Positions 1 to 8,376 of a stretch of DNA of 64,000 bases are shown here, in pieces. The notes below the pieces were generated by a model that saw nothing but the letters and a program-made list of their open reading frames with translations, ran no database searches and was not told the DNA's origin. The position numbers and the translations under genes were made by a program. Numbering within the stretch: the stretch's first letter is position 1; every line of letters starts with the position of its first letter. The DNA is from Armatimonadetes bacterium DC (GTDB lineage: Bacteria; Armatimonadota; Fimbriimonadia; Fimbriimonadales; GBS-DC), in the NCBI GenBank assembly GCA_001442985.1, contig LDYB01000018.1, positions 143,513 to 207,512 on the forward strand, in the 5' to 3' direction.

Positions 1-787
1 TCTCCTCGCCGCGCGCGTCGAAGGCGTGGCTTTTGGCATGCACATGGAACGCATACGGCGCGAGCTGGCGGCAGGTCTCGTAGATTCGCTCGGCGGGCGC
101 GTTTCCAAAATCGAGGCAGGCGCCCACCCAGCGCGAGTCGGTGCCCCGAATCAGGCTCACGAGGTTCTCGGCGCGGTGCGCCACGCCGTCGCGGTTTTCC
201 AGTGTAATCCGAATCTGGCGTCGGCGTGCTTCGGGCAGCAGCCGCTGAAGGAACAGCCCCGCTCGTTCCAGCAGGTGGGTATCGTCTTCACGCTCGTTGC
301 CCGAGCCGCCGAGATGGAACCGTACCAGCGGCGCGCCCAGCGTGTAGGCTGCCTGCAGGCACTCCACACACTCGTCCATCTTACGGCTGAGGTTCGCCTC
401 GTCCTGAATCTGAAGCGGTTCCGAGACCATCAGCCCCGTGATGGCGACACCGTAGCGGGTGAACAGTTCGCGCAGGGGTTCCAGCGTGCGCGGATGCAGG
501 CTGGGCAGGTGGCGCGTGTGCAGGCTCACCCCCTGAATATCCAGTTCGCGCAGGGTGTGGGGCAGGCTCTCCAGAGTCAGGGCGCCGCTTTCCAGCAGTT
601 TGTGAAAGGCGGTCGTTTCGCAGCTGAGCAAGGGGAACAGGGGCGCTGGCTTCGGCTCGCCGCGCTCCAGCAGTTCACCCACGCGCTCCAGCCGCTCAAA
701 AAGACCCCCAAACCCCGCGTTCACCAGCGAGCGCACGCCCTCGCGCAAAAAATCGCGCCGACTGGTGGGACGATCATGCCGACTCAT
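1..787 (-). CDS. Sugar phosphate isomerase/epimerase-like TIM-barrel protein (partial, 3' end outside window)
   Basis: The 262 visible residues read as an AP-endonuclease-2 / xylose-isomerase-like TIM barrel. Motifs in order are VRFHLGGSGNE (near residue 157), ITLENRDG, CLDFGNAP and FHVHAKSH. The Glu of LEN, the Asp of CLDFGN and the His of FHVH are the expected metal ligands of this family. Residues 9-14 read SRRDFL, which matches the twin-arginine consensus. The hydrophobic stretch after it is weak, so export through Tat is possible but unproven. The ATG at 787 has no ribosome-binding site; a TATAAT box lies 7 bases upstream, suggesting a leaderless transcript. Such proteins usually act on sugars or inositols, and the substrate cannot be told. 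The C-terminus lies beyond base 1. Confidence 0.8.
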   Translation of the reverse strand, partial: MSRHDRPTSRRDFLREGVRSLVNAGFGGLFERLERVGELLERGEPKPAPLFPLLSCETTAFHKLLESGALTLESLPHTLRELDIQGVSLHTRHLPSLHPRTLEPLRELFTRYGVAITGLMVSEPLQIQDEANLSRKMDECVECLQAAYTLGAPLVRFHLGGSGNEREDDTHLLERAGLFLQRLLPEARRRQIRITLENRDGVAHRAENLVSLIRGTDSRWVGACLDFGNAPAERIYETCRQLAPYAFHVHAKSHAFDARGEE

Positions 788-794
788 CAAGGGA

Positions 795-800
795 ATTATA
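795..800 (-). promoter_or_regulatory. -10 box of a leaderless promoter
   Basis: TATAAT on the minus strand ends 7 bases before the ATG at 787. No Shine-Dalgarno sequence fits in the gap, so transcription probably starts at or next to the start codon. Confidence 0.55.
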
Positions 801-818
801 CCACCCTTGTTGAGCCGT

Positions 819-1412
819 TTATTCGTTGCTGAGTGTAGACGCCTCGTAGTCAGACATGCCCGAGTTGTAGTCGTGGAACGCACCGCCGGAATCTACCCAT
901 CCAGGGTTGCCGTCGGGGTCTACATGGGTCGGTTCGGGGTAGTTATCGCCCAGTGCGCGGCTCCACTCTTCTGACCACCAGGAGCGCTCCGCATCCGACT
1001 GGCGCAACGAGTCCATAAAGTCGTCGCTTCCTGTGCTGAGGTCGGGCAGGCTGGAGCTGCCCCCGCTGTCGGGCATAAAATCGGCGCCGAAACCGGGGCT
1101 ACTGTAGCCGTAGGGTGTTGCGCCGCCGGAAGCAGGAGGTGCGAACGCCCCGCCCGGGATGCCACCTTCTGGCGCAGGGACAGAAACGGTGTAAGGGTTA
1201 GGCTCACTATTGCTTGCCATCGCGCCAATAATGCCCAGCATTACCAGCGCGCCGCCGCATAGCATGCACATCCCCAGCACGCCCACGCCAAGCGCAATCC
1301 AGACCCATTTCGGGACCCCACTGCGCGACGCCTTTGGCGCACTCCCGACGCCCACACCCTCAGGGGGTGTTGTCGGCTGTGTCCTCTCGTTTGGATTGGG
1401 TAACTCTTGCAT
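819..1412 (-). CDS. Hypothetical membrane-anchored protein with Gly/Ser/Pro-rich tail
   Basis: This is a 197-residue protein I do not recognise. Residues 1-33 are hydrophilic and rich in Pro, Thr and Gly. Residues about 34-64 form one hydrophobic segment (VPKWVWIALGVGVLG onwards) that would span the membrane. The rest is low-complexity Gly/Ser/Pro/Asp sequence with a Trp pair (RSWWSEEWSRAL). The ATG at 1412 is chosen because AGAGGTGA lies 7 bases upstream; an earlier in-frame ATG at 1463 has no such signal. The shape suggests a single-pass anchored surface or division-associated protein, but no function can be assigned. Confidence 0.65.
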   Translation of the reverse strand: MQELPNPNERTQPTTPPEGVGVGSAPKASRSGVPKWVWIALGVGVLGMCMLCGGALVMLGIIGAMASNSEPNPYTVSVPAPEGGIPGGAFAPPASGGATPYGYSSPGFGADFMPDSGGSSSLPDLSTGSDDFMDSLRQSDAERSWWSEEWSRALGDNYPEPTHVDPDGNPGWVDSGGAFHDYNSGMSDYEASTLSNE

Positions 1413-1646
1413 CTCAAAATCACCTCTGGAGTAATTATGCCACATCTGGAAGCAATTCAGCACGCATAAATCCCTGCAGCGAACCTGTTCGGTTGCAAGA
1501 ACCTTTCCTTAAAGCTCCCCCGCAAGCGAGAGGGCTTCCGTGGGTTTGCAGGCGCCCGCTCGGGGCAGGGTTCGGTTCCCCTTGCGGAGCAGGGAGAATC
1601 GCACGGCTCAAAGGGGTAGATTTTTTTCATGCCTCCCTGAAAGAGC

Positions 1647-1720
1647 GACGGCTAAAGCTGCTCCCAGTAAACGAAGCCCGCCTGCGCGGGCTCTTTTAGC
1701 CGACGCAGGTCGGCTTCGTT
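1647..1720. repeat. Partial copy of the GACGGCT inverted-repeat element
   Basis: It begins GACGGCTAAAGCTGCTCC and ends in GACGCAGGTCGGCTTCGTT. It shares both blocks with the elements at 1733, 20502, 42166 and 42306 but lacks the closing AGCCGTC. Confidence 0.6.
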
Positions 1721-1732
1721 GGGTATGGGCAG

Positions 1733-1880
1733 GACGGCTAAAGCCGTTCCTAATAAACAAAGCCAGCCTCCGCTGGCTCCCGTAGCAGGGGCATCCTGCC
1801 CCTGTTCACGCACAGGCTGCGCGTGCTACTTCAACCGACGGAGGTCGGCTTCGTTTTATAGGAACGGAACCTCAGCCGTC
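1733..1880. repeat. MITE-like element with terminal inverted repeats (148 bp)
   Basis: The left end reads GACGGCTAAAGCCGTTCC and the right end closes with GGAACGGAACCTCAGCCGTC, an imperfect inverted repeat. Between them sit smaller hairpins (AGCCAGC/GCTGGCT and CAGGGGCA/TGCCCCTG). Related copies occur at 20502, 42166 and 42306. No transposase is present in the window, so this is a non-autonomous or REP-type element. Confidence 0.7.
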
Positions 1881-1902
1881 AGAACCTCACCCCCCCACAA
1901 AC

Positions 1903-1937
1903 AAAAAAACGCCCCTCCCTCGCGCGAGGAAGGGGCG
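1903..1937 (-). terminator. Intrinsic terminator of the CRISPR transcript
   Basis: Read on the minus strand, a stem of about 13 pairs (CGCCCCTTCCTCG with CGAGGGAGGGGCG, one mismatch) is followed at once by seven T residues (bases 1909-1903). It lies 6 bases beyond the last, degenerate CRISPR repeat in the leftward direction, which is where the array transcript should end. Confidence 0.8.
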
Positions 1938-1943
1938 TCTTCC

Positions 1944-4673
1944 GTTTCAATCCCTCCCAGGTAGGCTACAAACGGGAAGTACGGGCGCACGGCCGTGCGC
2001 CCCAACAAGGGTTTCAATCCCTCACAGGTAGGCTACAAACCAAGGACAGGTCAACCCCATGGACAGTGATCCCGAGTTTCAATCCCTCACAGGTAGGCTA
2101 CAAACGAGATCATGCGAGCGAACCTGATCTGCCCTCAGTGGTTTCAATCCCTCACAGGTAGGCTACAAACGATTGTAGAAGCAGGGCTGCCCAACATGTA
2201 CCAGCTGCTGTTTCAATCCCTCACAGGTAGGCTACAAACGTAATGGCGCACCCAGTAGCCCCAGCGCTGACGCCATGTTTCAATCCCTCACAGGTAGGCT
2301 ACAAACTGGTCTCCTGTCAGCTCAATATCTCCACCTGCACGGGTTTCAATCCCTCACAGGTAGGCTACAAACTATAACCGCCGACAGGCGAGAGTTACTC
2401 ACCCAGAGTTTCAATCCCTCACAGGTAGGCTACAAACGCGGGTGCAGCCTCGTGCGCCGAGCAACATCGTGCGTTTCAATCCCTCACAGGTAGGCTACAA
2501 ACAGGTTGCGGGCATTGACGAAGACGGTAATCCATTCAGTTTCAATCCCTCACAGGTAGGCTACAAACTGTCGAGACAGGATTGGAGTGGTGTGAGCAGC
2601 TCGGTTTCAATCCCTCACAGGTAGGCTACAAACCGGGCGTACGAAGAGTACGCTTTCTATGCAGATGTTTCAATCCCTCACAGGTAGGCTACAAACGGTC
2701 GATGTTGATGGATGTGCGGATGACGCGGTTGAGTTTCAATCCCTCACAGGTAGGCTACAAACCCTCGCGTTCTGGAGCGGGGTCGATGATATCCTGCCGT
2801 GTTTCAATCCCTCACAGGTAGGCTACAAACGGGTTGCCGCGGTCATCGCGGAAGGAGGCGAAGCGGGGTTTCAATCCCTCACAGGTAGGCTACAAACTGC
2901 CGTGCCTCACCGTTCAACAACTCTCGCACCAGGTTTCAATCCCTCACAGGTAGGCTACAAACGATTTCTCGCGAATTAGCAGAAACCCGCCCAGAAGAGT
3001 TTCAATCCCTCACAGGTAGGCTACAAACTCGGATCCGTATCCGAACGGTCTCCGTTTAGTCTCCGTTTCAATCCCTCACAGGTAGGCTACAAACGAACCG
3101 GGAGACCACCCCCTTCGCACCGATTCAACGTTTCAATCCCTCACAGGTAGGCTACAAACGCTCAGGCGTCCGAGCGCGCGCAAGAGCGTGCCCGAGTTTC
3201 AATCCCTCACAGGTAGGCTACAAACTTGTCGTGGCGCTCATGAAGGGTCGTTCGAACGCGAGTTTCAATCCCTCACAGGTAGGCTACAAACTCCCCAGCG
3301 CTTATAAGTTGCATGCCCTACAATTTCGTTTCAATCCCTCACAGGTAGGCTACAAACGGTGCGTCGCGACGGATGGATATCCGTCGTGGCGCGTTTCAAT
3401 CCCTCACAGGTAGGCTACAAACTCTGACTCGTAGTCAAGGTAAAGAACACTCCCACCCGTTTCAATCCCTCACAGGTAGGCTACAAACATGACGCGCGTC
3501 AGCACAGGCTGGCACTGATTTATCGTTTCAATCCCTCACAGGTAGGCTACAAACGCTTGAGAGTCCCTATCACGCTCATCGCTCCACCTCCAGGTTTCAA
3601 TCCCTCACAGGTGGGCTACAAACACGGCTCCCTGAAGAACCGCGCGTGCTGAAAATCAGTTTCAATCCCTCACAGGTAGGCTACAAACGGAAGATGCTGA
3701 ATATCAGGCGCAGGTGGAATATACGTTTCAATCCCTCACAGGTAGGCTACAAACTTCTATATCTGGCACGCGAGATGTTGCCTTTTGCGGGTTTCAATCC
3801 CTCACAGGTAGGCTACAAACTGGCGCTGGAGCGATACTCGCCATCCCAACGACGAGTTTCAATCCCTCACAGGTAGGCTACAAACTCGGCTTGTGTATGG
3901 GTGGCATCGGTTAGAAGCCTGTGTTTCAATCCCTCACAGGTAGGCTACAAACGCGATTACTGGCTGGCGAAGATTGTGATTGAGCGCGTTTCAATCCCTC
4001 ACAGGTAGGCTACAAACTCAGGCACCTCCTCGGAAAGACCCGCGCGAGGTGAAGTTTCAATCCCTCACAGGTAGGCTACAAACTGCGTATTCGGTTATGC
4101 ATACGGATATTATACCATAGTTTCAATCCCTCACAGGTAGGCTACAAACGGTTAATCCGCTGTTTGAAGAGCACGCGTGCCTCAAGTTTCAATCCCTCAC
4201 AGGTAGGCTACAAACGCACGATGAAGTAGATGCAGAGCGCGAGGTAGCCCAGTTTCAATCCCTCACAGGTAGGCTACAAACAGGACACGCAACAAACCTT
4301 GCTTACCCAGTCACCGGTTTCAATCCCTCACAGGTAGGCTACAAACCAGTGGCTTGCCAGCGACGCGCTGCAGGATAATCGGTTTCAATCCCTCACAGGT
4401 AGGCTACAAACTTCATCGAGTTGTGGCGTCAGACCGAGAATGCGAGGTTTCAATCCCTCACAGGTAGGCTACAAACGCGCTGCAGGAGCGTCAGTTGCGC
4501 CGCTGATGTCGAGTTTCAATCCCTCACAGGTAGGCTACAAACGGGCAGGTGAAGAGCATGTGTTGCTGATTGGTGAGCGTTTCAATCCCTCACAGGTAGG
4601 CTACAAACGCATGGGCGCGTGCGCCTCGCTGATGACAGTCAAGGTTTCAATCCCTCACAGGTAGGCTACAAAC
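1944..4673 (-). CRISPR. CRISPR array, 42 repeats of 30 bp and 41 spacers
   Basis: Repeats begin GTTTCAATCCCTCACAGGTA on the plus strand and end GGCTACAAAC. Spacers are about 35-39 nt. All repeats are identical except the first (1944-1973, CTCCCAGG for CTCACAGG) and the one at 3594-3623 (GTGGG for GTAGG). On the minus strand the repeat ends in ATTGAAAC, the usual 8-nt 5' handle of mature crRNAs in type I-A/I-B/III systems, so transcription should run leftwards. This agrees with a promoter at 4760-4789, the degenerate repeat at the far (left) end and a terminator at 1903-1937. No cas genes lie in the window, so the subtype cannot be assigned and the effector must be encoded elsewhere. Confidence 0.98.
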
Positions 4674-4759
4674 CAACCCGCTCTTTGCGGGTCGGTCCCG
4701 AAAATGAGTTCAAAACGGTTCCGATTGTCAAGGTTCGGGCGTTGCCCGTTGGCGGGTTT

Positions 4760-4789
4760 ATTATACCCCATCGGTGTGGGTGAAGTCAA
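4760..4789 (-). promoter_or_regulatory. CRISPR leader promoter, transcribing leftwards
   Basis: On the minus strand TTGACT (4789-4784) is separated by 18 bases from TATAAT (4765-4760). Transcription would start near 4753, giving about 80 nt of leader before the first repeat at 4673. Confidence 0.75.
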
Positions 4790-4792
4790 GCT

Positions 4793-4852
4793 TTGGCGTC
4801 GATCGGACTCGGATTTGAACTCAAGTGCCCAAAAGCCGGCGATCGACGCCAA
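4793..4852. repeat. 13-bp inverted repeat in the CRISPR leader
   Basis: TTGGCGTCGATCG (4793-4805) is matched exactly by its complement at 4840-4852, with a 34-nt loop. It begins 4 bases upstream of the -35 box of the array promoter, a natural place for a regulator or an adaptation-complex binding site. Confidence 0.6.
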
Positions 4853-5031
4853 GTGGGTTTTTGGGGTACAGGATGTGGTGTGTGATAGTGCAGTCAACAC
4901 GCTACCTGTGGTATATCGTCTTCTCGTTTGTCGTCGAACGAAGGGTTAGTCAAAGAATCGGGCAAAATGAGTTCAAAACGGCTTATGCTACACGGTGCGC
5001 CAGAAGGATGTAAAAGGGCAACGGGCTGGGG

Positions 5032-5037
5032 TATACT
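5032..5037 (+). promoter_or_regulatory. -10 box for the sugar-nucleotide cluster
   Basis: TATACT lies 23 bases upstream of the GTG at 5061. No convincing -35 box is seen. Confidence 0.4.
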
Positions 5038-5060
5038 TTTTACGACATGGAGGTCAAACC

Positions 5061-6149
5061 GTGCGAGGCATCATCATCGCGGGAGGCTTAGGCACACGCT
5101 TGCGACCGCTGACCCTGCGCCGTCCCAAGCCGCTGCTGCCGGTGGCGAATCGCCCGTTTCTGGAGTATCAGGTGGCACAGCTGCGGGCGGCGGGCGTGGA
5201 AGAGATTGTGTTCGCCACCAACTATCTGGCAGACCGCATCGAGGCGCACTTTGGGGACGGCAGCCGCTTCGGGGTGCGCATGCGCTACGCCCAGGAAAAA
5301 GAGCCACTGGGCACGGCAGGCGCCATTCGGAATGCGGTGGAAGGCTTGCCCCCCATGCGCGCGATTGTGTTCAACGGCGACATTCTGACCGATTTTGACC
5401 TCGGCGCGCTGGTGCGGCTCCATCAGGAACGGGGCGCGGAGGTCTCGCTGACGCTCTATCGCGTGCGACGCCCCCACCCCTACGGCGTGATTCAGGTGGC
5501 GGACGACGGGCGCGTGCAGGCGTTTCTGGAGCCGAGCGAGGAGCAAAAGCGCGCTGCCGACCGCGGCGAACCGATGGAAGGCGACGATTTCATCAACGCG
5601 GGCATCTATATCATGGAGCCAGAGATTATTCAGCGCATCCCGTTGCGCCCCTGCTCTATTGAGCGCGAGTTTTACCCGCAGATTCTGGCGGAGGGCGCGC
5701 GCGTGTATGGCGCCGAGGGGCGCGGCTTCTGGCTGGACATCGGGCGCCCTGCGCAGTATCAGCGTGCCACCCGCGCCCTGCTCAGCGGCGAGGTCAAAGC
5801 GGCGCTCCCACCGGGCGGCGCCTGCACCACAGAGGGCTATTACATCGACGGCGAAGCCGATATTGCGCCCGACGCCGAAATAGAGCCCGGCTCGCTGATC
5901 GGCAACGGCGCGATTATCGAGTCGCGCGCCCACATCAGCGGGTATACTGTAATTGGCGCAAACAGCGTCATCGGCGCGGGCAGTGCCTTGCACGGATGCA
6001 TTCTCGGACAGGGCGTGCAGGTCGGCGATGGCTGCTGCCTCACCGACTGTATCGTGGATGACGGCACGACCATCGAGTCGCATGTGCGCCTGCGCGGCGC
6101 TATTCTCGGCGCGAACTCTCTTCTCCGCGCCTACAGCGCCGCCGAGTAA
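5061..6149 (+). CDS. NDP-sugar pyrophosphorylase (mannose-1-phosphate guanylyltransferase-like)
   Basis: This 362-residue nucleotidyltransferase should join a sugar 1-phosphate and an NTP to make an NDP-sugar and pyrophosphate in the cytosol. The N-terminal Rossmann-like domain has GGLGTRLRPLT and PKPLLPVANRP (nucleotide-binding loop and lysine), then FNGDILTDFD with the metal-binding Asp. From about residue 260 the protein turns into hexapeptide repeats (left-handed beta helix). The GTG at 5061 is preferred to an ATG at 4995, because GGAGGT sits 6 bases upstream of it and the fold starts at RGIIIAGG. It opens a cluster with an aminotransferase, a second pyrophosphorylase and two oxidoreductases. 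Whether the substrate is mannose or glucose 1-phosphate cannot be decided. Confidence 0.88.
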   Translation: MRGIIIAGGLGTRLRPLTLRRPKPLLPVANRPFLEYQVAQLRAAGVEEIVFATNYLADRIEAHFGDGSRFGVRMRYAQEKEPLGTAGAIRNAVEGLPPMRAIVFNGDILTDFDLGALVRLHQERGAEVSLTLYRVRRPHPYGVIQVADDGRVQAFLEPSEEQKRAADRGEPMEGDDFINAGIYIMEPEIIQRIPLRPCSIEREFYPQILAEGARVYGAEGRGFWLDIGRPAQYQRATRALLSGEVKAALPPGGACTTEGYYIDGEADIAPDAEIEPGSLIGNGAIIESRAHISGYTVIGANSVIGAGSALHGCILGQGVQVGDGCCLTDCIVDDGTTIESHVRLRGAILGANSLLRAYSAAE

Positions 6150-6175
6150 AACCAGACAAGGAGGACCGAAACACT

Positions 6176-7294
6176 TTGCAAGTCAGGATGGCAGATTTAG
6201 GCAGCCAGTACCGCAAAATTCGGCACGAGGTGGAGCCAGAGCTCCTCAAAGTGCTGGAAAATGGGCGCTACATTCTGGGCGAGAATGTGGAGCAACTGGA
6301 AGCGGAGATAGCCCACCTGTGTCAGGTACCCTACGCGATAGGCGTCAACTCCGGCACGGACGCGCTGAAGCTGGCACTGCGTGCGCTCAACATCCAGCCC
6401 GGCGATGAGGTCATCACCACGCCGTTCACCTTCGTCTCCACTGTGGAAGTGGTGGTGCATCTGGGGGCAACCCCCGTGTTCGTGGATATTGACCCCGAAA
6501 CTTACAACTTAGACCCCGAACAGGTAGAATCTGCGATTACGCCGCGCACCCGTGCGATTATGCCCGTGGATTTGTATGGGCAATCGGCGGAGATGCGTGC
6601 CCTACGCGAGATTGCCGACCGCCATGGGCTGTATCTGATTGAGGACGCGGCGCAGGCGATCGGCGCCCGCCACTACGAAGCCCCTATCGGCGCCTACGCC
6701 GATGTCGCCACGCTGAGCTTTTTCCCCACCAAGAACATCGGCGGCGCGGGCGACGGCGGCATGGTGCTGACCCACCACGAAGAGGTTGCCCGCAAAGTGC
6801 GCAGCCTGCGCGTACACGGCATGAACGGCGGCTACTACTACGAAGATATCGGCTACACCAGCCGTCTGGACGAGATTCAAGCCGTGATTCTGCGTGCCAA
6901 GCTGCGCCACCTTGAGGAATGGACTCAGCGGCGGCGCTATCACGCCACGCTTTACCGCACCTTCCTCGCGGAGCTGGAACCTCACCTGCCCGTCGTGCGC
7001 CCCTACAATTACCATGTGTATCACCAGTTCACCCTGCGGCACCCCCAGCGCGACGCGCTTCGGGAACACCTGCGGGCGCGCGGCATCGAGAGCGCGGTCT
7101 ACTACCCTCTCCCGCTCCACCTGCAACCCGCGTATCGCTTCCTCGGATATCAGGAAGGCGACTTCCCACGCGCCGAACGCGCCGCGCAGGAGGTGCTCTC
7201 CATCCCCGTCCACTCGGAACTGGGCGAGGACCAGATTACGCTGGTTGCGGAAAGCATCCTTGAATTCGCACGCTCGGAGGTCTCAGTGCGATGA
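6176..7294 (+). CDS. DegT/DnrJ/EryC1/StrS family PLP-dependent sugar aminotransferase
   Basis: A 372-residue aminotransferase of the DegT family, which puts an amino group on a keto-sugar nucleotide. Visible family motifs are NSGTDALKLAL (phosphate-binding), TPFTFVSTVE, VDLYGQ, LIEDAAQAIGA and SFFPTKNIGGAGDGGM, whose Lys should carry PLP. The start is taken as TTG at 6176. AAGGAGGA lies 10 bases before it, and the resulting N-terminus (MQVRMADLGSQY) lines up with the usual start of this family. An ATG at 6188 is the alternative. It overlaps the next gene by 4 bases (ATGA). With two Gfo/Idh/MocA proteins downstream it suggests synthesis of an amino sugar or sugar acid for a surface glycan. Confidence 0.92.
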   Translation: MQVRMADLGSQYRKIRHEVEPELLKVLENGRYILGENVEQLEAEIAHLCQVPYAIGVNSGTDALKLALRALNIQPGDEVITTPFTFVSTVEVVVHLGATPVFVDIDPETYNLDPEQVESAITPRTRAIMPVDLYGQSAEMRALREIADRHGLYLIEDAAQAIGARHYEAPIGAYADVATLSFFPTKNIGGAGDGGMVLTHHEEVARKVRSLRVHGMNGGYYYEDIGYTSRLDEIQAVILRAKLRHLEEWTQRRRYHATLYRTFLAELEPHLPVVRPYNYHVYHQFTLRHPQRDALREHLRARGIESAVYYPLPLHLQPAYRFLGYQEGDFPRAERAAQEVLSIPVHSELGEDQITLVAESILEFARSEVSVR

Positions 7295-8337
7295 AGGCGA
7301 TGATTCTCGCCGCAGGGGTCGGTTCACGGCTGGACCCACTGACCCGCGCCGTGCCCAAACCAATGGTGCCCATCGTGAACCGCCCCGTGATGGAGCATCT
7401 GGTGCAACTACTCAAAAAACATGGGTTCACCGATATTATGGTGAACCTTTATTATTTGGGCGATAAGATTAAGGCTTACTTTGGCGACGGCTCGAAGTGG
7501 GGCGTTCGCATCCATTATTCGGAGGAAGACCGTCTGTGGGGCGACGCGGGGAGCGTCAAGCGCGTGCAGGACTTTTTCGACGACACCTTTCTGGTGATTG
7601 GCGGCGACGACCTGACTGATTTAGACCTCTCCCGCCTGATGCGCTTTCACAAGGAGAAAAAAGCCTACTGCACGATTGCGCTCTCGCTGGTGGAAGACCC
7701 CTCCGAGTACGGAATTGCCCTGCTCAACGAGAAGGGGCGCATCACGCGCTTTCTGGAGAAGCCCAAGGGCGAGATGATTTTCTCCAACGCCGCCAATATC
7801 GGGATTTATGTGCTGGAGCCTGCGGTGTTCGAACTCATCCCCAACGGCGTGCCCTACGGCTTCGGCGCGAACCTGCTGCCCCTGTTGATTGAGCGCAAAC
7901 TGCCGCTGTATGGCTTCCTCACCTCCAGCTACTGGAAGGATGTGGGCAACCTGAAGACCTATCAGCAGGCGCACTGGGACGCGCTGGCAGGGCGCGTGCA
8001 AATCCAGATGCCCTACCCCGAACGGCGCAAATATGTGTGGGTCGGCGAGAATGTGGAAATCGCCAAAGACGCCGAGATTGGCTACCCTGTGGTGATTGGC
8101 TCTGGCACGCGAATCGAATCGGGCGCGAAGGTGCTGGAAAACTGTGTGATTGGCGAAAACTGTGTGGTGGAAGAAGGCGCGGTGGTCCAGGAAAGCATCC
8201 TGTGGGATGGCGCGGTCGTGATGCGCGACACGATGCTCGTGCGCTGTGTCGTCGGGCGCGAGTGTAAAGTCAAATCCAATGTCGCCATCTTCGACGGCGT
8301 GATTGTGGACGCCAACCCTGCCCGAAGCAAAGCGTAG
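7291..8337 (+). CDS. NDP-sugar pyrophosphorylase with left-handed beta-helix domain
   Basis: A 348-residue sugar-1-phosphate nucleotidyltransferase. The N-terminus MKAMILAAGVGSRLDPLT and PKPMVPIVNRP are the nucleotide-binding signatures, and GGDDLTDLD holds the metal-binding Asp. The last third is hexapeptide-repeat sequence (VVIGSGTRIESGAKV). It is the second such enzyme in this cluster and resembles the gene at 5061 in domain order. It is translationally coupled to the aminotransferase through an ATGA overlap. Its sugar and nucleotide specificity are not visible in the sequence. Confidence 0.9.
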   Translation: MKAMILAAGVGSRLDPLTRAVPKPMVPIVNRPVMEHLVQLLKKHGFTDIMVNLYYLGDKIKAYFGDGSKWGVRIHYSEEDRLWGDAGSVKRVQDFFDDTFLVIGGDDLTDLDLSRLMRFHKEKKAYCTIALSLVEDPSEYGIALLNEKGRITRFLEKPKGEMIFSNAANIGIYVLEPAVFELIPNGVPYGFGANLLPLLIERKLPLYGFLTSSYWKDVGNLKTYQQAHWDALAGRVQIQMPYPERRKYVWVGENVEIAKDAEIGYPVVIGSGTRIESGAKVLENCVIGENCVVEEGAVVQESILWDGAVVMRDTMLVRCVVGRECKVKSNVAIFDGVIVDANPARSKA

Positions 8338-8376
8338 CAGGATTTTCCCCTACCATCGCGAAAAGGGAGGCGAACT

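Larger units (their letters stand above)
1413..1909. other. Non-coding region filled with dispersed repeats
   Basis: No credible gene is present. Bases 1516-1605 resemble the fold-back element at 10374-10500 (they share the CCCCCGCAAGCGAG and GGTTCCCCTTGCG cores). Bases 1647-1720 and 1733-1880 hold copies of the GACGGCT...AGCCGTC inverted-repeat element. Reading frames here are made of repeat sequence and have no ribosome-binding sites. Confidence 0.7.
4674..5060. other. CRISPR leader and intergenic region
   Basis: There is no gene here. The stretch holds the leftward array promoter (4760-4789). A 13-bp perfect inverted repeat lies just upstream of it (TTGGCGTCGATCG at 4793-4805 with its complement at 4840-4852). 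An 18-bp direct repeat, AAAATGAGTTCAAAACGG, occurs at 4701-4718 and 4964-4981. Its core GAGTTCAAA also occurs inverted at 4814-4822. The right end carries the promoter region of the rightward gene at 5061. Confidence 0.7.

Noticed and set aside
4088..4120. TATTATACC inside a spacer as a promoter
   Set aside because: It is spacer sequence of foreign origin without a -35 partner in a useful position.
2275..4664. Open frames inside the CRISPR array
   Set aside because: The products are repeats of FNPSQVGYK or FQSLTGRLQT, which are simply the CRISPR repeat translated in two frames.
4793..4860. A tRNA-like structure in the CRISPR leader
   Set aside because: The inverted repeat and the TTTGAACTC string suggested one, but there is no anticodon arm, T-arm consensus or CCA-compatible end.
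4704..5013. Short open frames between the CRISPR array and the sugar cluster
   Set aside because: They have no ribosome-binding site, overlap the leader repeats and show no protein-like pattern.
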